NCBI GenBank assembly: GCA_024644405.1
Contig: JAHELC010000009.1
Location: forward strand, 53,746-117,745
Reading direction: 5' to 3'
DNA: 64,000 bases
Source: Nitrospinaceae bacterium
GTDB lineage: Bacteria; Nitrospinota; Nitrospinia; Nitrospinales; Nitrospinaceae
The notes beneath the pieces were generated by a model, which was given only the letters and a program-made list of their open reading frames with translations, did not search any database and was not told where the DNA came from. Shown piece by piece: positions 27,769 to 35,936 of the stretch. A program made the position numbers and the translations under genes. How positions within the stretch are numbered: position 1 is the stretch's first letter; every line of letters starts with the position of its first letter.

Positions 27769-29133
27769 ATGTTTGTTATTAGAATATCCGCCCTCTGCTG
27801 GCTCTTCCTCATGGCAGCCCATTGGGTTTATGCCGAAGACGATTCCAAACAAACTTCCTCAAGTGAAAAACGAACCACAGGAAGTTCCATGGACTCCCCT
27901 TTTACAACAACGACTCCTACCGTTCAGGAAGAAAGTTCGGAATACATTGAATTGAAAGAAAGGGTCAAGCGCATGGAGCGCCGTATCAAAAAACTGGAAG
28001 GACAACCCCTGGGGACTCCGGGAAAAGGGATCACGGATCCGACAGTTGCGCCTACGGGAGTTCCCCCCTCCCGAATACCCACACCCGGAAGCGGGGGACG
28101 TGCCACCGGCAGTTCGGCCGACTCGGCATTTTCCACGGCGACCGGACTTTCACGAACCTTCAACCCCGCGATCAGTGTCAACGGCCTGTTTCAGGGAACC
28201 TATCGCTCCCGAGACAACGACGATCCAAACGCAGAAGTCAAAACAGGTTTGAAGGTTCAGGAAATTGAGCTGCAATTTTCAGCCAACGTGGACAAATGGC
28301 TGAGCGCGAACATCCGTTTTACCTTTGAGGACGACGAATTCGAAATTGAAGAAGCTTTTGCGGATGTTCTCCTGATGAACCGCCTCGCCCTTCGGGCCGG
28401 TCAATTCTACACCCATTTCGGCAAGCACAACCTTCTGCATCAGCATCAATTTCCTTTTATCGACGCCCCGCTGGTGAATCAGGAAATTTTCGGAGAAGAA
28501 GGCCTGCTCGAAGTGGGAACCGGCCTGAATTACCTGGTGCCCGTTCCCTGGTATTCAGAATTAATCTTCGAATTCCTGGAAGGAGAAAACAATAATCTGT
28601 TCGACGCCCCGCTGAACGACGATTTCGCTTATCTGTTTCACACCAAAAACCTATGGGACCTGGACGAGGACACCACGCTGGAACTGGGTGGTTCTTATGT
28701 TACCGGAAGAAACGGCGCCACCGGAGGAGCGGCCCATTCACAATCCCAGGCCGCAGGGGCCAACCTCACGGTGAAATGGAAACCCGCCCAGCGACTGCGG
28801 TATCAAACGCTGGTCTGGCAAACGGAATACCTGGGTGCCTGGCAGGAAACGGGATCCGCCACGCCCGACGACAACAAGGGCGGGATATATTCTTTTTTGC
28901 AATACCAGTTCCGGGAACGCTGGTGGGTTCAGGGGCGGTATGATTATTTCGGGTTGCATCGATCGGCGGGCATCAACGAAAAACACCGGTACAGCGCTTT
29001 GGTCGGTTACGTGCCCAGCGAATTTTCGGCGTTGCGTCTGCAGTATAGTTTCCTGGATGACTTGCGGGACGAACATCAATTGATACTCCAATTGAATTTT
29101 TCATTGGGCTCGCATCCCGCCCACCTGTACTGA
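27769..29133 (+). CDS. outer-membrane beta-barrel protein linked to metal uptake
   Basis: This 454-residue protein has a signal peptide (to about residue 23), a short coiled coil (about 60-78), a Gly/Pro/Ser linker and a C-terminal beta-barrel of about 300 residues that ends in YSFLDDLRDEHQLILQLNFS and SLGSHPAHLY. There is no TonB-box or plug domain. It lies 2 bp before a Zn/Mn-type binding protein gene, so it is probably the outer-membrane part of the same uptake route. I recall related barrels next to zinc transport genes. Confidence 0.78.
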   Translation: MFVIRISALCWLFLMAAHWVYAEDDSKQTSSSEKRTTGSSMDSPFTTTTPTVQEESSEYIELKERVKRMERRIKKLEGQPLGTPGKGITDPTVAPTGVPPSRIPTPGSGGRATGSSADSAFSTATGLSRTFNPAISVNGLFQGTYRSRDNDDPNAEVKTGLKVQEIELQFSANVDKWLSANIRFTFEDDEFEIEEAFADVLLMNRLALRAGQFYTHFGKHNLLHQHQFPFIDAPLVNQEIFGEEGLLEVGTGLNYLVPVPWYSELIFEFLEGENNNLFDAPLNDDFAYLFHTKNLWDLDEDTTLELGGSYVTGRNGATGGAAHSQSQAAGANLTVKWKPAQRLRYQTLVWQTEYLGAWQETGSATPDDNKGGIYSFLQYQFRERWWVQGRYDYFGLHRSAGINEKHRYSALVGYVPSEFSALRLQYSFLDDLRDEHQLILQLNFSLGSHPAHLY

Positions 29134-29135
29134 GG

Positions 29136-30080
29136 ATGAAAATGCCTGTGTCACGATTCCAGAAAATCCTTGGATTGCCAATCGGCTGCCTTCTCGCTGT
29201 TTTGCTCGGAGTCCAAACAGTGTGGGCGCAACTCAATGTGGTCACCACCACCGAGGATATCGCTTCGTTGGTCCAAGTGGTAGGCGGGGAATGGGTGACG
29301 GTGCAAAGCCTCTCGCGGGGTTACCAGGACACCCATTTTGTCCAGGCCAAACCCAGCCTTATGGTCACCGTGCACAAAGCCGATTTGTTGATCTATCAGG
29401 GCATGGAACTTGAGGTGGGTTGGCTGCCTCTATTGATTCGTGGAGCGCGCAATCCCAAAGTTTTTCTGGGACAACCGGGCAACCTGGATCTATCACTGTC
29501 CATCGATCCGATCGAGGTGCCGCAAGGTGCCCTCGACCGATCCATGGGAGACGTGCATGCTTTCGGCAATCCCCATTACAATCTGGGGCCCAGCAATATC
29601 AAGCCGATGGTGTTCATGATCGCGGACCATCTATCCGAACTGGATCCGAACCATGAAACGCAATTCAAATCCAACCGCAACACTTTTATCAAAAGGTTTG
29701 ATGCGCGTTTGGACGAGTGGAGACAGCGTATGGCTCCCTTCAAAGGTCAAAAAGTGGTCACTTTCCATCGTACCTGGAGCTACTTTTTACGCGAATTCGG
29801 CATGCAATATGTTGGAACCCTGGAACCGGTACCCGGCATCCAACCCTCTCCTCCTCATTTGATCCGGTTATCGCAATTGATGAATGCGCAAAACGTCCGC
29901 CTGATTCTTCAGGCGAATTATTACCGGGATAAATTTTCTAAACTACTGGCAGGGAAAACCGGAGCCCGGGTTCTCGCCTTGCCTCCGGGCGTCGGCGGCG
30001 TCCCCGAAGCCGGTGATACCATTGGACTGTTTGATTATCTTGTCAATCAAATCACCAAGGCGCTTTCTAACAATGAGTGA
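29136..30080 (+). CDS. ABC transporter metal-binding protein (ZnuA/TroA family)
   Basis: This 314-residue cluster A-I binding protein has a signal peptide (to about residue 31, VWAQ). The expected metal-site residues are seen: His in YQDTHFVQAKPS, His in FGNPHYNLGP, His in TFHRTWSYF and an acidic residue in AGDTIGLFD. There is no long His-rich loop. It overlaps the permease gene by 8 bp. Zinc or manganese is the likely ligand; the sequence does not settle which. Confidence 0.88.
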   Translation: MKMPVSRFQKILGLPIGCLLAVLLGVQTVWAQLNVVTTTEDIASLVQVVGGEWVTVQSLSRGYQDTHFVQAKPSLMVTVHKADLLIYQGMELEVGWLPLLIRGARNPKVFLGQPGNLDLSLSIDPIEVPQGALDRSMGDVHAFGNPHYNLGPSNIKPMVFMIADHLSELDPNHETQFKSNRNTFIKRFDARLDEWRQRMAPFKGQKVVTFHRTWSYFLREFGMQYVGTLEPVPGIQPSPPHLIRLSQLMNAQNVRLILQANYYRDKFSKLLAGKTGARVLALPPGVGGVPEAGDTIGLFDYLVNQITKALSNNE

Positions 30081-30891
30081 TTTTATAACATTCATGGCCG
30101 CTCCAGCACTGGGATGCCTGGTGATGTCCTTCATCTTCACCTACTTCGGGATTCATGTTCTGAAACGCGGTATTGTTTTTATCGATCTGTCCATGGCGCA
30201 ACTGGCCGCACTGGGTACCACTGTAGCGTTCGCCCTGAACCTGGAGGAGCATTCTTTAGAAACCCTTCTGGTTTCCATCGGGTTCGTCTTTATAGGAGCC
30301 TCGTTTTTTGCATTGGTACGATTTATGACGAACCGGATATCGCAGGAAGCGGTAATTGGTATCGTTTACGTGGTCGCCGCCTCTCTGGCGGTAATCGTTG
30401 CGGACCGATCTCCCCGCGCAGCGGAACATATCCAGCATACTTTGAACGGATCCATTTTATGGATTTCGTGGGAAGGGGTCCTGCAATTATTGACAGCCTT
30501 TACCGTCCTCGGAGGTTTTCTGTGGGCAACCCGGAAAATGTTTATTCAATGCACGGATCAGGCGAAACTCTCGCAGCCCTATACTCGGAAAAGAGGGCTT
30601 TGTGATTTCGTTTTCTATCTGGCCCTGGGGCTGGCTATTGTGGCGTGCATCCAAACAGCGGGCATCTTCCTTATTTTTACCCTGCTGATCGTCCCCGCCG
30701 CCTGTGCCCTCCAACTATACGATTCTCTGGCAAAACAATTGTGGGTGGGAACCCTCATGAGTATTTTGGTCAGTTGGGCCGGACTGGGGCTTTCCTTCGC
30801 CTATGATTTGCCCACGGGTTCAACCCTGGTGTGCGCTTTCGGTATTACGTTCATATCAATCCTGGGATTTTGTTTTTTGTTAAAGAAATGA
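30073..30891 (+). CDS. ABC metal transporter permease (ZnuB/MntB family)
   Basis: This 272-residue permease starts MSDFITFMAAPALG within the end of the binding protein gene (ATGAGTGA overlap); the frame extends upstream to 30013 without support. It has 7-8 predicted membrane helices and the family motifs VFIDLSMAQLAALGTT and FLIFTLLIVPAACALQL. No ATP-binding subunit gene follows or precedes it in the window. Confidence 0.87.
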   Translation: MSDFITFMAAPALGCLVMSFIFTYFGIHVLKRGIVFIDLSMAQLAALGTTVAFALNLEEHSLETLLVSIGFVFIGASFFALVRFMTNRISQEAVIGIVYVVAASLAVIVADRSPRAAEHIQHTLNGSILWISWEGVLQLLTAFTVLGGFLWATRKMFIQCTDQAKLSQPYTRKRGLCDFVFYLALGLAIVACIQTAGIFLIFTLLIVPAACALQLYDSLAKQLWVGTLMSILVSWAGLGLSFAYDLPTGSTLVCAFGITFISILGFCFLLKK

Positions 30892-31053
30892 AGGGTGTAC
30901 GCCATCGGGCTACATCCGTTCGCTAAAAATCATTGTCGGACGGAGATAAGAGAGGCATAATAAGAGTAAGCCTTAAAATTTATAAAATCAGGTATTTGAG
31001 CGGATAATACGTGGCCCGCTTCATTTCTATTCGTAATTTACGCGTATGCCTCT

Positions 31054-33060
31054 ATGAAAAAACCTGCGACAAAGAGACAAAAAACGTCCAAACGCGTCGG
31101 CGCCACTACTTCCCCGCCCAAAAGCAACCCGACAGTACGAGCAAAAAAAAGCAAGACAAAGACCGAACTTTCCTCGCAGATTATCTCTCCCCTGAAAGTA
31201 ATCAATCGGGATTTCATAGGTACCAATATTGAAAATATTATTCATCTGTCCAACGATATTATCATCAGTCTGGGCAAAGATCATAAAATCCAAACCATCA
31301 ACAGAGCCGGCTGCAAAGCCCTGGGATACCCACAAAAAAAAATAATCGGAGAGGACTGGTTCGATTGTTTTGTTACCCCCTCCATGCGGATGAGCGCTTT
31401 GCAGTCACTCGAAAAATTGTTATCCGGTGAAGAAGACTCCATTGGGTACATTGTCATTCCCATTACCAATAAGAAGCAAGAAGAGCACCTCATCGAATGG
31501 GAAGGGCTCGCTTTAAAGGACTCACGGGGTTCGACCAAAGGGATACTGTTGTCCGGGAGAGATATTACACAGCAAAAACTGGTTGAAAAGGAACTCATCC
31601 AGAGCGAATGGGACATGGCACTGGCTCAGAAAATAGCTCGCCTGGGAAGCTGGGTTTATAACATGAGCACCCATGAAATTAGAATGTCCAAGGAAACGCA
31701 CTGGATTTTTGAAACCAGCCCACAAGCATTTCAAGGAACCTATAAGGCATTTCTAAAATTGATCCATCCCGATGACCGCCAGAGAGTGGATGCATCACAC
31801 CAGGAGTCCTTCCGTACCGGCAAAGGACATCAGGTTGAATATCGGATTCCGTTACCCGACGATACGGACAGAATCATTTATGAAGAATCGAGGGTTTTCC
31901 TGGATGATCTGGACAACCCCCAGAAAGTCCGTGGAATCGTTCAGGACATCACCGAGCGCAAAACCGTAGAGGAGGCGTTGAGACACAGCGAACTCGAACT
32001 TTCCATCGCACAGAAGATCGGGAAGATGGGGAACTGGGTTTACGATATCGAAAAAAACGAATTATGGTGGTCCGATGAAGTCTATCGGATTTTCGGCCTT
32101 GACCCCAAAGAGTTCTCCGCCTCTTACCAGGCATTTTTAAATATGGTTCATCCGGAGGACCGGGAATTCGTCGATAGTACCAACAAAAAAATCATGAAAA
32201 ACAAAAAGAACTACAGCATGGATCATCGAGTCGTATTACCCGATGGATCCATTCGAACCGTTCATCAAGAATGCAAAACTTTCTATAACGAACAGGGAGG
32301 ACCGCAGAAATTTAGAGGAATCGTTCAAGACATCACGGAGAGAAAACAGGCCGAGGAAAAACTGAAAACCTATCAGGAACAACTGTTGCATGCGGAAAAG
32401 TTGTCTTCTATCGGCAAACTTTCCGCCTCGATCGCTCATGAAATCAACAATCCTCTGTTTGGCATCCGGAACGTTCTGGAACGAACTAAAATGTGTGTTC
32501 CGCTGGAAGAGGCGGATGAAAGTTTCATCGAAATGGCCATCAGCGAAACCGACCGGATCGCCAAACTGACGCGCCGGCTTAACAAATTCTTCAGTCCCAC
32601 CCGGGAAAATAAAGAGCCGGTGCAGATCAATCAAGTGCTGGAGGAAGTTGTTCTATTAACTCAGAAGGAATTGAAAGACCGGAACATTCACCTCAAAACC
32701 GATTTCAGTGACGTACTTCCGGAAGTGTCGGCTTTTCCGGACCAGATCAAACAGGTCGCCCTCAATCTGTTTCAAAATGCGATGGATGCCATTCCCGAAA
32801 CCGGGGGAGAAATCTGCCTGAGCACACACCATGAGGACTCCCATTTATATTTCACGATTAAGGATAACGGAGTCGGGATGACCGAAAAAATTCGAAAGGA
32901 TATCTTTGAACCCTTTTTCACCACTAAATCCAAGGAAGAGGGAACCGGCCTGGGACTCTGGGTCACCCATAGTATCGTTCAAACGCACGGGGGAATCATC
33001 GAGGTGGACTCCCAAAGTGGAAAAGGAACCTCCTTTACCGTCTCTCTGCCCATGCTGTAG
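31054..33060 (+). CDS. soluble PAS-PAS-PAS histidine kinase
   Basis: This 668-residue protein has no membrane helix. A basic N-terminal tail is followed by three PAS domains (about 65-180, 190-305 and 315-430; the second and third read LGSWVYNMS and MGNWVYDIE and are closely similar), then a kinase core. The phosphoacceptor is His-462 in SIAHEINNPLFG; the ATP-binding boxes are FQNAMDAIP, DNGVGM, FEPFFTTKSKEEGTGLGL. This is an NtrB-like cytoplasmic sensor. It lies just upstream of four sigma-54-type transcription units and 3.4 kb from a sigma-54 activator gene, so pairing with that activator is likely but inferred. Confidence 0.9.
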   Translation: MKKPATKRQKTSKRVGATTSPPKSNPTVRAKKSKTKTELSSQIISPLKVINRDFIGTNIENIIHLSNDIIISLGKDHKIQTINRAGCKALGYPQKKIIGEDWFDCFVTPSMRMSALQSLEKLLSGEEDSIGYIVIPITNKKQEEHLIEWEGLALKDSRGSTKGILLSGRDITQQKLVEKELIQSEWDMALAQKIARLGSWVYNMSTHEIRMSKETHWIFETSPQAFQGTYKAFLKLIHPDDRQRVDASHQESFRTGKGHQVEYRIPLPDDTDRIIYEESRVFLDDLDNPQKVRGIVQDITERKTVEEALRHSELELSIAQKIGKMGNWVYDIEKNELWWSDEVYRIFGLDPKEFSASYQAFLNMVHPEDREFVDSTNKKIMKNKKNYSMDHRVVLPDGSIRTVHQECKTFYNEQGGPQKFRGIVQDITERKQAEEKLKTYQEQLLHAEKLSSIGKLSASIAHEINNPLFGIRNVLERTKMCVPLEEADESFIEMAISETDRIAKLTRRLNKFFSPTRENKEPVQINQVLEEVVLLTQKELKDRNIHLKTDFSDVLPEVSAFPDQIKQVALNLFQNAMDAIPETGGEICLSTHHEDSHLYFTIKDNGVGMTEKIRKDIFEPFFTTKSKEEGTGLGLWVTHSIVQTHGGIIEVDSQSGKGTSFTVSLPML

Positions 33061-33189
33061 CCGTGTACCTGGAGACGCCCTGTGTCTTCGGTGTTGCCGA
33101 AGGCCCGTCAATCCCGTATTACCCTGAACCATTCTTAATTATATAATCGCCAAAAATATAAGCCTTTTGGTTATAAAGGGTTAAAATGA

Positions 33190-33205
33190 GCAATTTTGTG
33201 CAATT
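33190..33205 (+). promoter_or_regulatory. upstream activator box 1 (unit 1)
   Basis: GCAATTTTGTGCAATT is a direct repeat of GCAATT at 10-bp spacing. It lies 219 bp upstream of the -24 GG of the unit 1 promoter, and a GTGTCT box follows exactly 61 bp after its start (33251). Confidence 0.65.
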
Positions 33206-33406
33206 TTTACCAATCGGATTAAATTAAAAATATCAATGATTTACACCAAGGTGTCTACATGATCAAACAGTCAGCGCCAAAGTTTGGCAGAAAATTCCCT
33301 TCTTTATCCCCCAATTCGTCTCCAAAGGTCCTTGATAATAAAATAATCAATCAGTAATCCCTTTAAATTCAATTAATAGAATAAAATCGACTATTTGGAG
33401 GTTTGA

Positions 33407-33424
33407 TTGGCATGCATCCTGCTT
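33407..33424 (+). promoter_or_regulatory. sigma-54 promoter, unit 1
   Basis: TTGGCATGCATCCTGCTT has GG at 33409-33410 and GC at 33421-33422 with exactly 10 bp between, as in the -24/-12 consensus. The ATG follows 75 nt after the GC. Confidence 0.88.
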
Positions 33425-33440
33425 TATATAGAGCATTAGT

Positions 33441-33456
33441 TACTCCAATTGGGGTA
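33441..33456 (+). promoter_or_regulatory. conserved leader hairpin, unit 1
   Basis: TACTCC-AATT-GGGGTA pairs with one G-U. It starts 19 nt after the -12 GC, so it should lie near the 5' end of the transcript. Confidence 0.6.
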
Positions 33457-33496
33457 TATAGATCTATAGTTATTAATAAGAGAGAGGTAACACAAA

Positions 33497-33760
33497 ATGA
33501 TGAAAGCAAAATTTTGGTTAATGCAAATCATAATGGTTGCTATTGTAGGCTTGGCTTTTAATTCCAGTGTTTTTGCCGGCCCTCCGGATCATGCAAAAGG
33601 AGACAAAGGCGTGGAAATGAAAAATGCCAATGCTTCAGACAAAGCTAAAGATAAGGCAAATGAAAATGCAGGATTCACTACTGGTGAGGATAATGTCCCT
33701 CCCGCTGATGAGCCCGTATGTACTGCATACTGGAATGGTGTATGTGTCTCTTGGGAATAA
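33497..33760 (+). CDS. small secreted protein with C-terminal CxxxWNGxC motif (unit 1)
   Basis: This 87-residue protein begins with a signal peptide (MMKAKFWLMQIIMVAIVGLA, cleavage after VFA near 28). The mature part is short and charged, rich in Lys, Asp, Ala and Asn, and ends in DEPVCTAYWNGVCVSWE with two Cys. GAGAGG precedes the ATG. The signal peptide, leader and C-terminal motif are shared with the next three genes. The two Cys could form a small disulfide loop around Trp-Asn-Gly. Function unknown. Confidence 0.85.
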   Translation: MMKAKFWLMQIIMVAIVGLAFNSSVFAGPPDHAKGDKGVEMKNANASDKAKDKANENAGFTTGEDNVPPADEPVCTAYWNGVCVSWE

Positions 33761-33800
33761 TGCTTTGTCACTGAATCGAAAGATTTAGTACTTGATCAAA

Positions 33801-33833
33801 CACCTGGCGGCTAGACCGTCAGGTGTTTTTTTT
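33801..33833 (+). terminator. intrinsic terminator, unit 1
   Basis: CACCTGGCGG and CCGTCAGGTG (33801-33810 with 33816-33825) form a stem with one G-U pair, followed by eight T residues. Confidence 0.92.
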
Positions 33834-33942
33834 GGCAAAACTTCAGCTTCTGAATTGTAGCCAGCCCTGGCCTGGGTAAAGATTCCCAGCTATTTTTCTA
33901 CCCTAAAATCATAAACCTTTTGGCTACAGTGGATTAATATGA

Positions 33943-33958
33943 GCAATTCTGTGCAATT
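33943..33958 (+). promoter_or_regulatory. upstream activator box 1 (unit 2)
   Basis: GCAATTCTGTGCAATT lies 218 bp upstream of the unit 2 -24 GG. GTGTCT follows at 34004, 61 bp after its start. A third half-site, GCTATT, comes shortly after. Confidence 0.65.
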
Positions 33959-34158
33959 CCTGCTATTCCGCTAAAACCAATAAAATTAACTCCCTGCATC
34001 AGGGTGTCTGAATAATCAACCATACAGAGCCTATTTTTTGCAGAAACTTCCTGCCAGACTAATTCAAGACACCACAAAAATTTTTTATAAAAAAATATGT
34101 CGAAATATCCCTTTTAAATTCAGTTTATAGAAGTGAATTGGCTATTTAAGGTTATTTT

Positions 34159-34176
34159 TTGGCATACATCATGCTT
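34159..34176 (+). promoter_or_regulatory. sigma-54 promoter, unit 2
   Basis: TTGGCATACATCATGCTT has GG at 34161-34162 and GC at 34173-34174 with 10 bp between. The ATG is 76 nt after the GC. Confidence 0.86.
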
Positions 34177-34192
34177 CTTTTAGAGCAATATA

Positions 34193-34208
34193 TACTCCAC
34201 TTGGGGTA
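34193..34208 (+). promoter_or_regulatory. conserved leader hairpin, unit 2
   Basis: TACTCC-ACTT-GGGGTA, 19 nt after the -12 GC. The loop differs from unit 1 while the stem is kept. Confidence 0.6.
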
Positions 34209-34249
34209 TAAGTAGCCCTATAGTCATTTAGAGGAAGAGAGGTAGCGCA

Positions 34250-34585
34250 ATGAAAACTGCTAAATTTTGGTTAGTTCAAATTGTAATGGTAGCCATCGTC
34301 AGTCTGGCTTTTGGGTCCCCGGTTTTCGCCGATAAGAGTGATGCCAAAGACCAGAAATGGCACGAGAAGCTTGAAAAAAAATTCAACAAAAAAATGGAAA
34401 AGCATCCTGAAAAAGCTGATAAGTGGCAAGAAAAATACGACAAAAAACTTGCCAAGCACAATGCCAAACACCACGCAGATGACCCTGGACCTGTATGCAG
34501 TCAGGAAACTCCCGAGCTGTGTAACCCTGATACATGTGTGGAGCCTATTGGTATTTGGTTTAATGGTATGTGTATGTTCTTTTAA
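34250..34585 (+). CDS. small secreted Lys/His-rich protein with C-terminal WFNGxC motif (unit 2)
   Basis: This 111-residue protein has a signal peptide (MKTAKFWLVQIVMVAIVSLA, cleavage after VFA at 27). Residues 35-70 form one copy of a Lys/His-rich, probably helical 36-residue repeat (QKWHEKLEKKFNKK...DKKLAKH). The C-terminal domain has four Cys (GPVCSQ, ELC, DTCVEP, NGMCMFF) around IGIWFNG. GAGAGG precedes the ATG. The repeat occurs twice in the next gene. Function unknown; metal, polyanion or cell-wall binding would fit the composition. Confidence 0.85.
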   Translation: MKTAKFWLVQIVMVAIVSLAFGSPVFADKSDAKDQKWHEKLEKKFNKKMEKHPEKADKWQEKYDKKLAKHNAKHHADDPGPVCSQETPELCNPDTCVEPIGIWFNGMCMFF

Positions 34586-34609
34586 AACTAAAGTTTTAAA
34601 TTACCCAAG

Positions 34610-34641
34610 CGCCCGACGGTTTGCCGTCGGGCGTTTTTTTT
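34610..34641 (+). terminator. intrinsic terminator, unit 2
   Basis: CGCCCGACGG and CCGTCGGGCG form a perfect 10-bp stem with loop TTTG, followed by eight T residues. Confidence 0.95.
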
Positions 34642-34680
34642 GGAAAACCTTTTACCCAATTTTACAATGAGTTTCTGCGA

Positions 34681-34696
34681 GCAATTTTGTGCTATT
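34681..34696 (+). promoter_or_regulatory. upstream activator box 1 (unit 3)
   Basis: GCAATTTTGTGCTATT lies 199 bp upstream of the unit 3 -24 GG, about two helical turns less than in the other units. GCGTCT follows at 34742, again 61 bp after its start. Confidence 0.62.
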
Positions 34697-34877
34697 CCAA
34701 TGACTTTGTTAAATTTAATAAATCCAAACACTTAGATCAGAGCGTCTGAACCCATATGGGCTGGTTATAGCAAATACCTCTTTTCAAATACTATGAAACT
34801 ATACTCAAACACTTTGTGAATAAAAAAATGCTTGAATTGTCAACCTGTAGATTGAAATAAACCATCCAGGGGTTCCG

Positions 34878-34895
34878 CTGGCATACATCCTGCTT
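34878..34895 (+). promoter_or_regulatory. sigma-54 promoter, unit 3
   Basis: CTGGCATACATCCTGCTT has GG at 34880-34881 and GC at 34892-34893 with 10 bp between. The ATG is 80 nt after the GC. Confidence 0.87.
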
Positions 34896-34908
34896 AGTAG
34901 GTACATAG

Positions 34909-34924
34909 TACTTCTCCTGGGGTA
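34909..34924 (+). promoter_or_regulatory. conserved leader hairpin, unit 3
   Basis: TACTTC-TCCT-GGGGTA, 16 nt after the -12 GC. The C-to-T change in the left arm keeps pairing as G-U. Confidence 0.58.
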
Positions 34925-34972
34925 GACCGAGCCCTATAGTTTCATTCAAGCATTAAGCAGTGAGGTATCGAT

Positions 34973-35413
34973 ATGAAAACAACTAAACTTGGGATGTTTC
35001 AAATTGCGACGGTGACCCTACTCAGTTTTATTCTTGGATCTCCGGCCATTGCACATAAGAAGGATTCCAATGACGAAAAATGGCATGGTAAGGTTGAAAA
35101 CAAGTACAACAAAAAAATGCTTAAGCATCGTGAAAAAGCTGAAAAATGGCAAAAGTGGTTCGACAAAAAACTGGCCAAACACGACCATGAATTCGATGAT
35201 CAAAAATGGCACGAAAAGCTGAATAAACGGTTCGATAGAAAAATGCTCAAGCATCCTGAAAAAGCTGAAAAATGGCAAAAATGGTTCGACAAAAAACTGG
35301 CCAAGCACAACGCTAAACACCACGCAGACGTCGTTCCTGAAATTCCGCCGGCTGACGACGAGCCCGTATGCACAGCCTGGTTTAATGGTGTATGCGTCGC
35401 CTTCGCCAACTGA
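34973..35413 (+). CDS. small secreted protein with duplicated Lys/His-rich repeat (unit 3)
   Basis: This 146-residue protein has a signal peptide (cleavage after AIA at 27), then two 36-residue repeats (35-70 and 77-112, each ending WQKWFDKKLAKH) separated by DHEFDD, then NAKHHAD, and a C-terminus DEPVCTAWFNGVCVAFAN with two Cys. The repeats are identical over their last 16 residues, so the duplication is recent. The copy in unit 2 is clearly related. The repeats look like amphipathic, strongly basic helices. Function unknown. Confidence 0.85.
   Translation: MKTTKLGMFQIATVTLLSFILGSPAIAHKKDSNDEKWHGKVENKYNKKMLKHREKAEKWQKWFDKKLAKHDHEFDDQKWHEKLNKRFDRKMLKHPEKAEKWQKWFDKKLAKHNAKHHADVVPEIPPADDEPVCTAWFNGVCVAFAN
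35075..35308 (+). repeat. tandem 108-bp coding repeat within unit 3
   Basis: Copies at 35075-35182 and 35201-35308 are separated by 18 bp and encode the 36-residue repeat. A single related copy is at 34352-34459 in unit 2. Such repeats can expand or contract by recombination. Confidence 0.85.
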
Positions 35414-35438
35414 ATCGAAAAATTGATTCTTCTATCCA

Positions 35439-35473
35439 ACGCCTGACGGTTTTGATCGCCAGGCGTTTTTTTT
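35439..35473 (+). terminator. intrinsic terminator, unit 3
   Basis: ACGCCTGACG and CGCCAGGCGT pair with one mismatch across an 8-nt loop, followed by seven further T residues. Confidence 0.88.
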
Positions 35474-35629
35474 GAATCAATCTTCCTTTATGACAGTTCC
35501 TGAAATTGAGATATCGGCCTGCCCCTGTTAAAAAACCCCTCCTGCCCCGAATCCTCGAAATCAAAACGCTTGCGTCCAGGAATGGTTGAATTTTCTGGTT
35601 TTGGGGGCTATGAAGTGAATCAATATCAG

Positions 35630-35645
35630 GTACTTTTGTGCTATT
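35630..35645 (+). promoter_or_regulatory. upstream activator box 1 (unit 4)
   Basis: GTACTTTTGTGCTATT, the most diverged copy, lies 219 bp upstream of the unit 4 -24 GG. CTGTCT follows at 35691, 61 bp after its start. Confidence 0.55.
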
Positions 35646-35846
35646 TCCTTGAAGAAATTAAGCCCAATTAAACCAAATATTTGTATAAAACTGTCTCTTT
35701 AATCATCCATCTGGATATAAAAATAGGCATATATTTCTATCCAATTTATAAAGATATACACTTAAATTCCATGTGAATAAAAAAATTAATGCAATAAGCC
35801 ATTGAATTTCAATTAATTAAAAAGGGGCCAGTTGTTTATGAGCCCG

Positions 35847-35864
35847 GTTGGCATGCATCCTGCT
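35847..35864 (+). promoter_or_regulatory. sigma-54 promoter, unit 4
   Basis: TTGGCATGCATCCTGCTT is identical to the unit 1 element, with GG at 35849-35850 and GC at 35861-35862. The ATG is 75 nt after the GC. Confidence 0.88.
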
Positions 35865-35880
35865 TAATCTAAGGTATAAA

Positions 35881-35896
35881 TACTTCTCTTGGGGTA
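35881..35896 (+). promoter_or_regulatory. conserved leader hairpin, unit 4
   Basis: TACTTC-TCTT-GGGGTA, 19 nt after the -12 GC, followed by the shared CTATAGT block. Confidence 0.6.
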
Positions 35897-35936
35897 TATG
35901 TAGATCTATAGTCATTTACAAGAGCGAGGTAACAAC

